Shown: positions 28,293 through 40,388 of the stretch, one piece after another
Numbering within the stretch: the stretch's first letter is position 1
Layout: every line of letters begins with the position of its first letter
DNA from: Cryobacterium arcticum
Lineage (GTDB): Bacteria > Actinomycetota > Actinomycetes > Actinomycetales > Microbacteriaceae
DNA length: 64,000 bases
Assembly: GCF_003185895.1 (NCBI RefSeq)
Contig: NZ_QHLY01000012.1
Span: forward strand, 496,001 to 560,000
Direction: 5' to 3'
Program-made: the position numbers and the translations under genes
The notes under the pieces: model-generated
The model's input: only the letters and a program-made list of their open reading frames with translations
Database searches by the model: none
Told to the model about the DNA's origin: nothing

Positions 28293-28650
28293 CCTCGAGC
28301 AGGGCGCGCAGGGTCTGGGCCTCCTGCGGGCTGACGTTCCCGATGAACCGGGCCAGCGTCGCGGTGCGGTCGCTCGTGGTGCCCAGCACCTCGTGCATGA
28401 GCTCCGCGGTGTGCTGGGCCCTGGAGCTCACAGCGCTGTAGCCGTGCGGACGGATCTCCCGGTCCCGACTCACGAAACCCTTCTGTTCCAGCCTCGACAA
28501 CACCGTGAGCACGGTGGTCGTGGCCAGCGGCTTCGCACCGGTCGCCGCCGGGTCGAGCAGCGCATCCCGCAATTCGTTGGCGGTGAGCGGTCGCTCGCTC
28601 GACCAGAGAATGTCCATCAACAGTCTCTCGAGCACACCCAAACTTCCCAT
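28270..28650 (-). CDS. BlaI/MecI/CopY-family transcriptional repressor
   Basis: 126 residues from ATG 28650 (MGSLGVLERLLMDILW). The winged-helix domain shows LTANELRDAL and TTTVLTVLSRLEQKGFVSRDRE, classic for this family, followed by the dimerisation region GTTSDRTATLARFIGNVSPQEAQTLRALL. Such repressors bind short inverted repeats and are cleaved after M56 protease signalling. It is divergent from cydA, with two matching inverted repeats between the two starts. Confidence 0.92.
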   Translation of the reverse strand: MGSLGVLERLLMDILWSSERPLTANELRDALLDPAATGAKPLATTTVLTVLSRLEQKGFVSRDREIRPHGYSAVSSRAQHTAELMHEVLGTTSDRTATLARFIGNVSPQEAQTLRALLEGVDSAAE

Positions 28651-28679
28651 GGGCCAAGTTTATCTCGCGAAAAGTGTTT

Positions 28680-28721
28680 TTCTACCGAACGTAGAATAGT
28701 AGTCTTCTACGACACGTAGAA
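28680..28721. promoter_or_regulatory. tandem inverted-repeat operators between blaI-like gene and cydA
   Basis: Two copies of the same operator architecture, TTCTAC-N5-GTAGAA: 28680-28696 (spacer CGAAC) and 28705-28721 (spacer GACAC). Their centres are 25 bases apart, two to two and a half helical turns. BlaI/CopY regulators bind such short dyads with a TAC...GTA core, and the region serves both divergent genes. The inference is that the repressor controls itself and cydABDC. Confidence 0.8.
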
Positions 28722-28743
28722 AAACTCAGCTCCTGGAGGGCAC

Positions 28744-30153
28744 ATGAACGAGTGGCTTGATCCGTTACTCCTGTCACGCTGGCAGTTCGGTTTGACGACG
28801 GTCTACCACTTCCTCTTCGTGCCGCTCACGATCGGGCTGGTCACGACAGTGGCGATCTTCCAGACCGCCTGGTATCGCACGAACAAAGCCAAGTACCTCC
28901 AGCTCACCCACTTCTTCGGCAAGATCTTCCTGATCAACTTCGCCATGGGCGTGGTGACCGGCATCGTGCAGGAATTCCAGTTCGGCATGAACTGGTCGGA
29001 CTACTCGCGCTTCGTCGGCGACGTCTTCGGCGCTCCCTTGGCCTTCGAGGGAATCACCGCGTTCTTCCTCGAGGCGACCTTCATCGGCTTGTGGATCTTC
29101 GGCTGGGACAAGCTCCCCAAGGGCCTGCACCTGGCCACGATCTGGCTCACCACGGTGGGCAGCATCGCGTCGGCCTACTTCATCATCACGGCCAACGCGT
29201 TCATGCAGAACCCCGTCGCGTACCAGATCAATGAGGTCAAGGGCCGCGCCGAGCTCACGAGCATCGGCGAGCTGCTGACCAACCCGATCGCCCTGGCTGC
29301 CTTCCCGCACACAATCTTCGCCTGCTTCATGGTCTCCGCCGGCCTGATCATCTCGGTCGCGGCGTGGCACCTCTCGCGCAACCAGCACCTCGAGACCATG
29401 CGCCCGGCCCTCAAGTTCGGCCTCTGGATGATGGTCATCGCCGGCGCCCTCACCACCCTGATGGGCGACCAGCTCAGCCTGGCCATGGTTGAGGCCCAGC
29501 CGATGAAGATGGCGGCAGCCGAGGCGATGTACCACACCGCCACCGGCGCGAACGCGTCATTCTCGATCTTCACCCTCGGCACCCCGGACGGCGTCAGCGA
29601 GCTGTTCTCCATCCGCATCCCGTACCTGCTGTCGTTCCTGTCGACGCACACCTTCGACGGCACCGTCGAGGGCATCAACAACCTGCAGGAGCAGTACACC
29701 CAGCTCTACGGCCCCGGCGACTACGCCCCGATCATCTGGGTCACCTACTGGTCGTTCCGCTGGATGATCGGGCTCGGCATCGCCCACATCCTCGTCGCCG
29801 TCGGCGGCCTGTGGGTGACCCGCAAGGGCAAGAGCCCCAAGACCTGGATCTGGAAGATCGCGATCTGGTCGTTCCCGCTGTCGCTGCTGGCGATGAGCGT
29901 CGGCTGGGTGTTCACCGAGATGGGCCGGCAACCCTGGCTGGTCTTCGGCCTGCTGAAGACAGCGGATGGCGTCTCGCCGAATGTGAGCGGGCTGGAGATC
30001 CTGATCTCCCTGATCGCCTTCACCCTGCTGTACGGAGCCCTCGCTGTGGTGGAATTCCGCCTCATCCTCAAGGCCGTGCAGAAGGGTCCGGACGACGCCC
30101 CGGTGCCTGACCCCGTGTCAGGCGAAATCAAGCAAACGACCACGGTCTACTAG
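28744..30153 (+). CDS. cydA: cytochrome bd ubiquinol oxidase subunit I
   Basis: Quinol-oxidising, haem-bearing subunit of cytochrome bd, a high-affinity terminal oxidase in the plasma membrane. 469 residues, nine helices. An N-terminal His22 in TTVYHFLFVPLTIGL, HTIFACFMVSAG (haem ligand region), and TEMGRQPWLVFGLLKT with the GRQPW signature are visible; the Q-loop is of the short type common outside proteobacteria. GGAGG precedes ATG 28744. First gene of cydABDC. Confidence 0.97.
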   Translation: MNEWLDPLLLSRWQFGLTTVYHFLFVPLTIGLVTTVAIFQTAWYRTNKAKYLQLTHFFGKIFLINFAMGVVTGIVQEFQFGMNWSDYSRFVGDVFGAPLAFEGITAFFLEATFIGLWIFGWDKLPKGLHLATIWLTTVGSIASAYFIITANAFMQNPVAYQINEVKGRAELTSIGELLTNPIALAAFPHTIFACFMVSAGLIISVAAWHLSRNQHLETMRPALKFGLWMMVIAGALTTLMGDQLSLAMVEAQPMKMAAAEAMYHTATGANASFSIFTLGTPDGVSELFSIRIPYLLSFLSTHTFDGTVEGINNLQEQYTQLYGPGDYAPIIWVTYWSFRWMIGLGIAHILVAVGGLWVTRKGKSPKTWIWKIAIWSFPLSLLAMSVGWVFTEMGRQPWLVFGLLKTADGVSPNVSGLEILISLIAFTLLYGALAVVEFRLILKAVQKGPDDAPVPDPVSGEIKQTTTVY

Positions 30154-30162
30154 GAGCGCACG

Positions 30163-31167
30163 ATGGATCTCAATGTTCTGTGGTTCTGGATCATCGCAGC
30201 GATGTTCATCGGGTACTTCGTACTCGACGGCTTCGACTTCGGCGTGGGCATGTCCCTGCCCTTCCTCGGCAAGGACGACACCGACCGCCGTGTGCTCATC
30301 AACACCATCGGCCCGGTCTGGGACCTCAACGAGACCTGGGTGATCGTGGCCGGCGCCAGCCTGTTCGCGGCCTTCCCCGAGTGGTACGCGACCATGTTCA
30401 GCGGCTTCTACCTGGCGCTGCTGCTCATCCTGCTGGCGCTCATCGCCCGCGGGGTGTCGTTCGAATACCGGCACCAGCGACCGGAACTGAAGTGGAAGAA
30501 GTCCTTCGACGCCATGATCGTCGTCGGCTCCGCCGTGCCCGCCCTGCTCTGGGGTGTCGCCTTCGGCAACGTCGTTCGCGGTGTTCCGCTGGATTCGAAC
30601 TTCAACTACATCGGCACGTTCTTCGACCTGCTCAACCCGTATGCGTTGCTGGCCGGTCTCACCACCCTGCTGTTGTTCTTCACCCACGGCGTGATCTTCG
30701 TCTCCACCAAGACCGAGGGCGAGATCCGGGTGCGTGCGCGGGCGCTGGCCATCCGGTCGGGCATCGTCACCATCGTCGTCGCGGCCAGCTTCCTGGTCTG
30801 GACCACGTTGGCGTACGGCACTCTCGCCTCCGGCATCCTCGCCGCCGTCGCGGCCGTTGCCCTCATTGCCGCCTACCTGGCGAACCTGCGCGGCAACGAA
30901 CGCACCGCGTTCGGCCTGATGGCCGTCACCATCGGCTTCGCCGTGCTGACGCTGTTCGCCTCGCTGTTCCCCGACGTGATGCCGGCCAGCAACGATGTGG
31001 CCAACAGCCTCACCATCCAGAACGCCTCCTCCACCCCGTACACCCTGCAGGTGATGAGCTGGACCGCGCTGATCGCGGCACCGGTGATCCTGCTCTACCA
31101 GGGCTGGACCTACTGGGTATTCCGCAAACGGATCGGCCGGGCGCACATCGAAGCCGCCGTACACTGA
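30163..31167 (+). CDS. cydB: cytochrome bd ubiquinol oxidase subunit II
   Basis: Second structural subunit of cytochrome bd. 334 residues with about eight membrane helices; the conserved start LWFWIIAAMFIGYFVLDGFDFGVGM and GPVWDLNETWVIVAG are typical, as is the SLTIQNASSTPYTLQVMSWTALI C-terminal region. ATG 30163 follows cydA by 9 bases. Confidence 0.96.
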   Translation: MDLNVLWFWIIAAMFIGYFVLDGFDFGVGMSLPFLGKDDTDRRVLINTIGPVWDLNETWVIVAGASLFAAFPEWYATMFSGFYLALLLILLALIARGVSFEYRHQRPELKWKKSFDAMIVVGSAVPALLWGVAFGNVVRGVPLDSNFNYIGTFFDLLNPYALLAGLTTLLLFFTHGVIFVSTKTEGEIRVRARALAIRSGIVTIVVAASFLVWTTLAYGTLASGILAAVAAVALIAAYLANLRGNERTAFGLMAVTIGFAVLTLFASLFPDVMPASNDVANSLTIQNASSTPYTLQVMSWTALIAAPVILLYQGWTYWVFRKRIGRAHIEAAVH

Positions 31168-31172
31168 ACGGG

Positions 31173-32813
31173 ATGCGTCCCCTCGATCCACGGCTCCTCA
31201 AGCACGCCTCCGCCGCGCGCTGGTTCCTCCTTGTCGGCGCGGTACTGGGCTTGGCCCAGACCCTCGCCATCATCGCTTTCGCCTGGCTGCTGAGCCAGAG
31301 CATCACCCTCGCGGTGAACGGCGAGTCCTTCGCTCGGCTCCGCGGAACGATCGCGGCCCTGGCCGGGGTGGTCGTCGTTCGCGCGGTGATCGTATGGTTG
31401 CTCGAGGTCGCCGCCAACCGCGGCGCTGCCGCGGTGAAGAGCCAGCTGCGCAGCGCCGTGCTCGACCGCCTGGCCGAGCGCGGACCGGACTGGCTGGCCG
31501 GCCAGCAGGACGCCCGGGTGGCCACCGTCATCACCAGCGGCCTCGACGCCCTCGACAACTACTTCGCGCGCTACCTGCCCCAATTGCTGCTCACCGCAAT
31601 CGCGACCCCGATCCTGGTGCTGCTCATGCTCTGGCAAGATCCGGCCAGCGGCATCACCGTGATCATCGTGCTGCCGATCATCCCGGTCTTCATGATCCTG
31701 ATCGGCCAGGCCACCCAGGTCGTGCAGCGCCAGCAGTGGGATGCCCTGCAACGGTTGTCCACCGGATTCCTCGATGTGGTCGGCGGTCTGGCCACCCTCA
31801 AGATCTTCGGCAGGGACCGCCGCCAGGCCGCCCGGCTGACCGACCTCACCGACCAGTACCGCGGCCGCACCATGAAGGTGCTGCGGGTGTCCTTCCTCAG
31901 CGGATTCGTGCTCGAACTGGCCGGCAGCCTCTCCGTCGCCCTGATCGCCGTGTCCATCGGCATCCGCCTCGTCGACGGCTCGCTGCTGCTCGGTGTCGGC
32001 CTGTTCGTGCTGCTCCTGGCGCCGGAGGCCTTTTTGCCGCTGCGCCAGGTGGGCGCGCAGTTCCACGCCGCGGCCGACGGTCTCGCCGCCGCGGAGGAGG
32101 TCTTCGCGATCCTCGAGGATGACGATGTCCGGCCCGTCGCGACAGCTCCCGCCGGGCTGCCCACCCTGCCCACCCGTGCCGGCGTGCTCCGCTTCGACGG
32201 TGTCACGGTGCACCGCGGCGAGGCGACGCCGATCGACGGCTTCAGCCAGGAGTTCTCTGCCGGGCAGCTGAGCGTGATCAGCGGACCGAGCGGTGTGGGC
32301 AAGTCGACCCTGATCGGTGCCCTGCAGGGCTTCGTGCCCTTCGACGGCGCCCTCTGGCTGGACGGCGGCCTCATTGCGCCGGGAGATTCGCGCACCTGGC
32401 TGGCGTGGGCCGGGCAATGCCCCGGCCTGTTCTCCGGCAGTGTCACCACGAACGTGACCCTGGGATCCGCCACCGTCGACGACGACCTCGTGGCCACCGC
32501 CCTCACCTGGGCGGGCGCCGGCGACCTCGATCCCACGCTGCACCTCGGCGTGAACGGCGCCGGCCTCTCCGGAGGGCAGGCGCAGCGGGTCGCCGCGGCC
32601 AGGGCCATCTACCGCTGCCTGGCCCTGGACACCCCGGTGCTGGTGCTGGACGAACCCAGCTCCGCCCTCGACACCGACGCCGAGGACGCCCTCATCCGGG
32701 GGCTCGCGACACTGGCCGCCCAGGGCCGCATCGTGATCGTGGTCAGCCACCGCCCGGCTTTCCTCACCGCAGCCGACCGGGTCGTGCAGCTGAAGGAGGT
32801 CGCGCATGTCTGA
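31173..32813 (+). CDS. cydD: thiol reductant ABC exporter, subunit CydD
   Basis: One half of the heterodimeric ABC exporter (cysteine/glutathione in model bacteria) needed to assemble cytochrome bd. ATG 31173 (MRPLDPRLLKHASAARW), 546 residues: six-helix membrane domain to about 320, then the ATPase domain with Walker A GPSGVGKST, signature GLSGGQAQRVAAARA, Walker B VLVLDEPSSALD and VVSHRPAF. Starts 5 bases after cydB and overlaps cydC by 8 bases. Confidence 0.95.
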   Translation: MRPLDPRLLKHASAARWFLLVGAVLGLAQTLAIIAFAWLLSQSITLAVNGESFARLRGTIAALAGVVVVRAVIVWLLEVAANRGAAAVKSQLRSAVLDRLAERGPDWLAGQQDARVATVITSGLDALDNYFARYLPQLLLTAIATPILVLLMLWQDPASGITVIIVLPIIPVFMILIGQATQVVQRQQWDALQRLSTGFLDVVGGLATLKIFGRDRRQAARLTDLTDQYRGRTMKVLRVSFLSGFVLELAGSLSVALIAVSIGIRLVDGSLLLGVGLFVLLLAPEAFLPLRQVGAQFHAAADGLAAAEEVFAILEDDDVRPVATAPAGLPTLPTRAGVLRFDGVTVHRGEATPIDGFSQEFSAGQLSVISGPSGVGKSTLIGALQGFVPFDGALWLDGGLIAPGDSRTWLAWAGQCPGLFSGSVTTNVTLGSATVDDDLVATALTWAGAGDLDPTLHLGVNGAGLSGGQAQRVAAARAIYRCLALDTPVLVLDEPSSALDTDAEDALIRGLATLAAQGRIVIVVSHRPAFLTAADRVVQLKEVAHV

Positions 32814-34554
32814 ACCCACCACGGTACGGCACGCGACCAGCCGCGCCGCCTGGCTGCCCTCGCCGGCCGGCCGGGCCGTACTCCGGCTGGCCCAGCCGCC
32901 CGCTCGGCGAAGCCTGCCCGGCCTCGCCGCCGGCGTCGCCAGCGTGGCCAGCGCCGTCGCGCTGCTGGCCTGCTCGGCCTGGCTCATCACCCGGGCCGCC
33001 GAGATGCCGCCGATCATGTTCCTCGGCGTCGCCGTTGTGGGCGTGCGCGCCTTCGCCCTGTCCCGCTCCGCCTTCAGATACCTCGAACGGCTGCTCAGCC
33101 ACGACGCGGCTTTCCGTCAACTCGGCGCCCTGCGGCTGGGCATCTTCGCCCGGCTGCTGCCGCTCGCCCCCGCCGGCTTGTCGGAGACCCGGCGCGGTGA
33201 CCTCCTCACCCGGCTGGTGCGAGACGTCGACGACCTGCAGGACCTGCCGCTGCGGGTGGTGCAGCCGCTGGCCACCTCCGGCCTGGTCGCCGCGCTCAGC
33301 GTCGTGGGCGTCTGGTTGGTGCTTCCCGCTGCCGGCCTGACACTGCTGCTCAGCCTCGTCGTCGCCGGTGTCGTCGGCACCCTGGTCGCCACCGCGCTGT
33401 CGGCGCGTTCGGAACGCGCCCTGGCCCCCCTCCGCGGCGCCCTCGCCGACGACGTGCTCGAAGTGGTGGAGAACCTCGACGTGCTCACAGCGTTCGGCGC
33501 GCTCGACGACCGGTTACGCAGGCTCCGGCTGGTGGAAGACCGCCTCCGCCGGGCGAGCCTGAGGCGTTCCACCGGGGCCGGAGTGCAGGCCGCCGTGATC
33601 TCGCTCTGCGCCGGCTCCGCGACGGTGCTCGCGCTGATCGCCGCGATTCCGGCACTGGGCACCGATGGATTCAGCGGACCGGCCCTCGCCGTGGTCGTGC
33701 TGGTGCCCATGGCGGTTTTCGAGGTTTTCGCGATGATCCCGCCGGCCCTGTCGGCCTGGCGCCAGGTGCGCTCGAGCGCCGAACGGGTCGCGACGGCCGT
33801 GCCAGAGGGCGTGCCCGCCGAGATTCCGGCAGAGCCCGCCCTCGACGCCGACTGCCGGCACGACACCGCGGTCGTGGCGGCACCCGCCCTGTCCTCCGGC
33901 ACCATCGTGATCGAACTCGACGGTCTCGGTGCCAGCTGGCCCGGCGCGACGCATCCTGCCGTTGCCGGGGTGAGCCTCCGCCTGGCCGCCGGGGACCGGG
34001 TGCACCTGGCCGGCGCCAGCGGGGCCGGTAAGACCACCCTGGCGCAGACCCTGGTGCGCTTCCTCGACTACACCGGCTCGTACCGCATCGACGGCGTCGA
34101 AGCGCGTGACCTGGCCCCGGCCCAGGTGCGCCGCGTCGTCGGACTGTGCGAGCAACGGCCCTGGCTGTTCGACGACACCATTCGCCAGAACCTGCTCTTC
34201 GCCAGGGAGACCGCCACCGACGCCGACCTGCTCGACGTGCTCGACCGGGTCGGCCTGGCCCACTGGGTGCAGAGCCGCGGCGGCCTCGACGAACGGGTGG
34301 GGGAGCGCGGCGCGCTGGTCTCCGGCGGCCAGGCGCAACGCATCGCCCTGGCCAGGGCGCTGCTCGCCGACTTCCCGGTGCTCATCGTCGACGAACCGAC
34401 CGCCAACGTGGATGCCGGTCTCGGCGATACCCTCGTGCGGGACATCCTCTCTGCCGCCGGCGACGCCGGTCGTGCCGTGCTGCTCATCTCGCACACCCCG
34501 GTGCCGGCCGAGCTGCTCACGCACACTCTCACCCTCACCGCCCCGACTGCCTGA
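32806..34554 (+). CDS. cydC: thiol reductant ABC exporter, subunit CydC
   Basis: Partner of CydD. 582 residues from ATG 32806: membrane domain (LPGLAAGVASVASAVALLACSAWLITRAAE, SRSAFRYLERLLSHDAAFR, the latter a CydC hallmark), then ATPase domain with Walker A GASGAGKTT, signature VSGGQAQRIALARALL and Walker B VLIVDEPTANVD. Last gene of the cyd operon. As in other actinobacteria cydD and cydC are separate, not fused. Confidence 0.95.
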   Translation: MSEPTTVRHATSRAAWLPSPAGRAVLRLAQPPARRSLPGLAAGVASVASAVALLACSAWLITRAAEMPPIMFLGVAVVGVRAFALSRSAFRYLERLLSHDAAFRQLGALRLGIFARLLPLAPAGLSETRRGDLLTRLVRDVDDLQDLPLRVVQPLATSGLVAALSVVGVWLVLPAAGLTLLLSLVVAGVVGTLVATALSARSERALAPLRGALADDVLEVVENLDVLTAFGALDDRLRRLRLVEDRLRRASLRRSTGAGVQAAVISLCAGSATVLALIAAIPALGTDGFSGPALAVVVLVPMAVFEVFAMIPPALSAWRQVRSSAERVATAVPEGVPAEIPAEPALDADCRHDTAVVAAPALSSGTIVIELDGLGASWPGATHPAVAGVSLRLAAGDRVHLAGASGAGKTTLAQTLVRFLDYTGSYRIDGVEARDLAPAQVRRVVGLCEQRPWLFDDTIRQNLLFARETATDADLLDVLDRVGLAHWVQSRGGLDERVGERGALVSGGQAQRIALARALLADFPVLIVDEPTANVDAGLGDTLVRDILSAAGDAGRAVLLISHTPVPAELLTHTLTLTAPTA

Positions 34555-34582
34555 CGCCAGGACACCCGGTCGGTCGGCCGGG

Positions 34583-35236
34583 CTACTCCGGCGGTGCCTC
34601 GTGCTCCAGAAACCGGGCCTCCCGGCGCTTCAGCCAACGCTTGACCAGCACGACGGCGAGCGCGAACGCCGCGATCACCCCCACGAACAGATAGCCCGCG
34701 AAGTGCAACTGGTCGGACAGGGTGCGGTAGCCCCCGGCCGCCGCGGCGCCCACGCTGACGTAGGCCAGGGTCCAGACCACACAGGCCGGCACCGTCCAGG
34801 CCAGAAAGGTGCGGTACCGCATCCGGCTCATGCCCACCGTCAGCGGGATCACCGAGTGCAGCACCGGCAGGAAACGGGAGAGGAACACCGCGATGCCGCC
34901 ACGGCGGGCGAGGTAACGCTCCGCGCCCACCCAGTTCTTCTCACCGATCCGCCGGCCCAGCCAGCTGCGCCGGATCCAGGGCCCGAACCGACGGCCGAGG
35001 TAGAACCCGATGCTCTCGCCGGCAAGTGCGCCGAGGATCACGGCGAGCACCAGGCCGAGGTATTCGACCGGCCCGGACACGGCGGTGCTGGCCACGATCA
35101 CGATGGTGTCGCCCGGAACAACGAGGCCGATCAGGATCGACGTCTCCAGGAGCATGCCGAACCCGGCCAGCAGGGTGCGCAGTACCGGGTCGACGGACGC
35201 GACGGCGCCCAGGATGGCGTTGAGTACGTCGTTCAT
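34583..35236 (-). CDS. DedA/SNARE-associated-family membrane protein
   Basis: 217 residues from ATG 35236 (MNDVLNAILGAVAS). DedA features: LLETSILIGLVVPGDTIVIVAS, the ILGALAGESIGFYLGRRFGP motif, the FLSRFLPVLHSVIPLTVGMSRMRYRTF region with the conserved FxRFxP/G motif, and a C-terminal helix with a basic tail. DedA proteins act in membrane lipid carrier recycling and proton-motive-force homeostasis; individual substrates differ. Convergent with cydC. Confidence 0.92.
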   Translation of the reverse strand: MNDVLNAILGAVASVDPVLRTLLAGFGMLLETSILIGLVVPGDTIVIVASTAVSGPVEYLGLVLAVILGALAGESIGFYLGRRFGPWIRRSWLGRRIGEKNWVGAERYLARRGGIAVFLSRFLPVLHSVIPLTVGMSRMRYRTFLAWTVPACVVWTLAYVSVGAAAAGGYRTLSDQLHFAGYLFVGVIAAFALAVVLVKRWLKRREARFLEHEAPPE

Positions 35237-35304
35237 CCCGCCCAGCCTAGGCCGCTGAAGCGAATCCCGCGGAACCATCCCGGCCGCCGCCCTAGGCTGG
35301 ACGC

Positions 35305-36825
35305 GTGCCGTTCCCTCCCCGTTCACCGACCCAGGGTCTCCCGGTGCGTTCCCTGCCCGTACCCGGCTGGATCGAGCCTGCCGTCGCCTTCGACCTGCTC
35401 TATGCCACGGCGGGCTATGCGGTCTGGCTGGACGCGGGTGAGGGCGCGACCACGGGGGTGAGTTACCTCGCCGCCGCGCACAGCGGTTCCGAGTTCGTCA
35501 GCGCTTCGGCCCGGACGGGCACCGTGACCCGGTCGCGTCCGCTAGCCGACGGCGACGTTCCGGTCACGACTCCCGGCACAGTATTCGACCTCCTCCGGGC
35601 GGAGCTACCGGAGACCCCGGCCGGCAGCATCGATCCCGATTCCGATGCCGGCTTCAGGCTGGGCTGGGTGGGCTGGCTGGGCTACAACGCCGCCACCCCG
35701 GCAACGGGGGAGCCGACGGCTACCGGTGCCGCCCCCGATGCCGCGCCTGGCGCCGCCCCCGACGCCGCGTTCCTGCTCGTGGACCGCGCCATCGCCTTCG
35801 ACCACGCCGCCCGCACCGTGACCCTACTCATGGTCGACGCACCCGGCGGGGGATTGCCGGGTGACCCGGACGCCGACCTCGACACGTGGGCGCTCCGCAC
35901 CAGCCGGCTCCTGGCCGCCGCCCCGCTCGCTCCGGTCGCGCCCACGTCGGCGGCGACCCATTCGGCAGCCACGGTCTCCCCGTCCGCCGTGCACTGGCGG
36001 CACGACACCGATGGATACGCCCGCCTGATCGCCGCCTGCCAGGAGCGCATCGCGGCCGGTGACGCCTATCAGCTCTGCCTCACCAACGAGGTCACCATCG
36101 CGGGCCGCTTCCTGCCGACCGAGGTCTACCGCCGGCTGCGGGCGGGCAGCCCCAGCCACCACGGCGGACTGCTCCGGTTCGGTGAGCACGCCCTGTTGAG
36201 CGCGTCACCGGAGGAGTTCCTCTCGGTCAGCACCGCCGGGCGCCTGCGCACCCGGCCGATCAAGGGCACCAGGCCGCGCTCCACCGACCCGGCCGGCGAC
36301 CGGATGCTCAGCGCAGAGTTGCTCGCCAGCGACAAGGAACGCGCCGAGAACCTGATGATCGTCGACCTGATGCGCAACGACCTCGGCCGGGTCGCCGCGC
36401 TCGGCTCCGTGGCCGTGACCGCGCTGCTGCAGGTCGAGAGCTACCCGCACGTGCATCAGCTGGTCAGCACCGTCGAGGCCGACCTGGCTCCCGGCCTCGG
36501 CGCCGTCGACGCCATCGAGGCCTGCTTCCCGGCCGGATCGATGACCGGAGCGCCCAAGGTGAGCGCGATGACGATCCTCCGCACCCTCGAAGCCGGCAAC
36601 CGCGGCGTCTACGCCGGCGCGTTCGGGTACCTCGGTCTGGACGGCGCCGTCGACCTGGCCATGGTCATCCGCAGCATCGTGCTCGGCCCCAACGGCGCGT
36701 CGATCGGCACCGGCGGCGGCATCACCGCGCTGTCGGTCGCCGCCGAGGAAATCGAGGAAACCCGGATCAAGGCCAGGGCCCTGATCGATGCCGTGCTGGC
36801 CTCATCGGCCGTACCGGCCCGGTAG
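35305..36825 (+). CDS. pabB: aminodeoxychorismate synthase component I-like chorismate-binding enzyme
   Basis: Chorismate-utilising enzyme, best fitting PabB of folate synthesis. GTG 35305, 506 residues. The PIKGT motif (RTRPIKGTRPR), in which the Lys is characteristic of PabB, is present, with RAENLMIVDLMRNDLGRV, FPAGSMTGAPKVSAM and SIGTGGGITALS. N-terminal half is divergent and Ala/Pro-rich in the middle. No glutaminase or PabC neighbour is visible, so an anthranilate-synthase-like role cannot be fully excluded, but the lysine argues for PabB. Confidence 0.88.
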   Translation: MPFPPRSPTQGLPVRSLPVPGWIEPAVAFDLLYATAGYAVWLDAGEGATTGVSYLAAAHSGSEFVSASARTGTVTRSRPLADGDVPVTTPGTVFDLLRAELPETPAGSIDPDSDAGFRLGWVGWLGYNAATPATGEPTATGAAPDAAPGAAPDAAFLLVDRAIAFDHAARTVTLLMVDAPGGGLPGDPDADLDTWALRTSRLLAAAPLAPVAPTSAATHSAATVSPSAVHWRHDTDGYARLIAACQERIAAGDAYQLCLTNEVTIAGRFLPTEVYRRLRAGSPSHHGGLLRFGEHALLSASPEEFLSVSTAGRLRTRPIKGTRPRSTDPAGDRMLSAELLASDKERAENLMIVDLMRNDLGRVAALGSVAVTALLQVESYPHVHQLVSTVEADLAPGLGAVDAIEACFPAGSMTGAPKVSAMTILRTLEAGNRGVYAGAFGYLGLDGAVDLAMVIRSIVLGPNGASIGTGGGITALSVAAEEIEETRIKARALIDAVLASSAVPAR

Positions 36826-36903
36826 ACGGCCCGGGTTTAGTAACCTAGGAGCTTGGGCGTCGCCACCGGGGTTTCTCCGTTGCGCTGCCTCCGCCTCACC
36901 ACA

Positions 36904-39546
<2,643 letters not shown>

Positions 39547-39591
39547 CGGCCCCACCCGCACGCAGGCCCGCCTCCACAGGCCCGGCCGCAC

Positions 39592-39644
39592 GCCGCCCCG
39601 CCACAGGTTCCCCACCGGGAGCCGGTGAGCGGGGCGGCCGGTTT
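39592..39644 (+). terminator. branched hairpin terminator after leuS
   Basis: GCCGCCCCGC (39592-39601) pairs with GCGGGGCGGC (39629-39638); the loop contains a second hairpin CACCGG-GAG-CCGGTG (39613-39627). TTTT follows at 39642-39645. It lies just before comEA, so the com genes probably have their own promoter. Confidence 0.6.
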
Positions 39645-39656
39645 TAGCCTGCCGGC

Positions 39657-40388
39657 ATGGCCATCGACCCGTTCAGCAGCCTGGCGCCATCCGCTCGCGC
39701 GCCCACCCGCAGCCGGATGCGCATCGGCATCGGGGCGGCGATAGTCCTGCTGCTGGTGGCGTTGGGCGTGACCGTCGCCGTGACGGCGATCGGCCAGGTG
39801 GGCCACAGCATCGAGGTGCCGGCGAACCAAAGCTCCGCCGAGCCCGACGCACTCATCGCTCCCTCGGCCGGCTCCACCGGGCAGCCGGCCACACCGTCCT
39901 CCGGCGCAGCGATGCCCGGTGCGGAGGTTCCCGGTGTCTTCGTGCACGTGCTCGGCGCCGTGGCCCACCCCGGTCTGTTCGAACTGCACCAGGGCGCCAG
40001 GGTGGTTGACGTCGTGGCCGCCGCCGGCGGGTTGCTGCCGACCGCAGACGAAGCCGGCCTCAATCTGGCCAGGCTCGTGGCCGACGGCGAACAGCTCTAC
40101 GTGCCCGCGCAGGGTGAAGTTCCGCCGGGCGCACCCGTCGCCGGCCAGACGGACACCGGCACCGGTGGAGCGGCCGGCACCGGGAGCGTGGTCGCAGCGA
40201 AGGTCAACCTCAACACCGCGACCGTGGCCGACCTCGACACCTTGCCGCGGATCGGGCCGGCGATGGCCCAACGCATCCTCGACTACCGGGCCGCCCAGGG
40301 CCGTTTCGCGAGCATCGACGACCTCCGCAATGTCACCGGAATCGGCGACAAGACCTTCGCCGCGCTCAAGGACCTGGTCACGGTATGA
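39657..40388 (+). CDS. comEA: competence protein ComEA, DNA receptor
   Basis: Membrane-anchored double-strand DNA receptor of natural transformation. 243 residues: cytoplasmic N-terminus, one transmembrane helix (about 25-47), Pro/Ser/Ala linker, an SLBB domain (VFVHVLGAVAHPGLFELHQGARVVDVVAAAGGLL) and a C-terminal helix-hairpin-helix pair (KVNLNTATVADLDTLPRIGPAMAQRILDYRA ... DDLRNVTGIGDKTFAALKDLV). The stop overlaps the comEC start as ATGA. It is intact although its partner channel gene is interrupted. Confidence 0.93.
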   Translation: MAIDPFSSLAPSARAPTRSRMRIGIGAAIVLLLVALGVTVAVTAIGQVGHSIEVPANQSSAEPDALIAPSAGSTGQPATPSSGAAMPGAEVPGVFVHVLGAVAHPGLFELHQGARVVDVVAAAGGLLPTADEAGLNLARLVADGEQLYVPAQGEVPPGAPVAGQTDTGTGGAAGTGSVVAAKVNLNTATVADLDTLPRIGPAMAQRILDYRAAQGRFASIDDLRNVTGIGDKTFAALKDLVTV

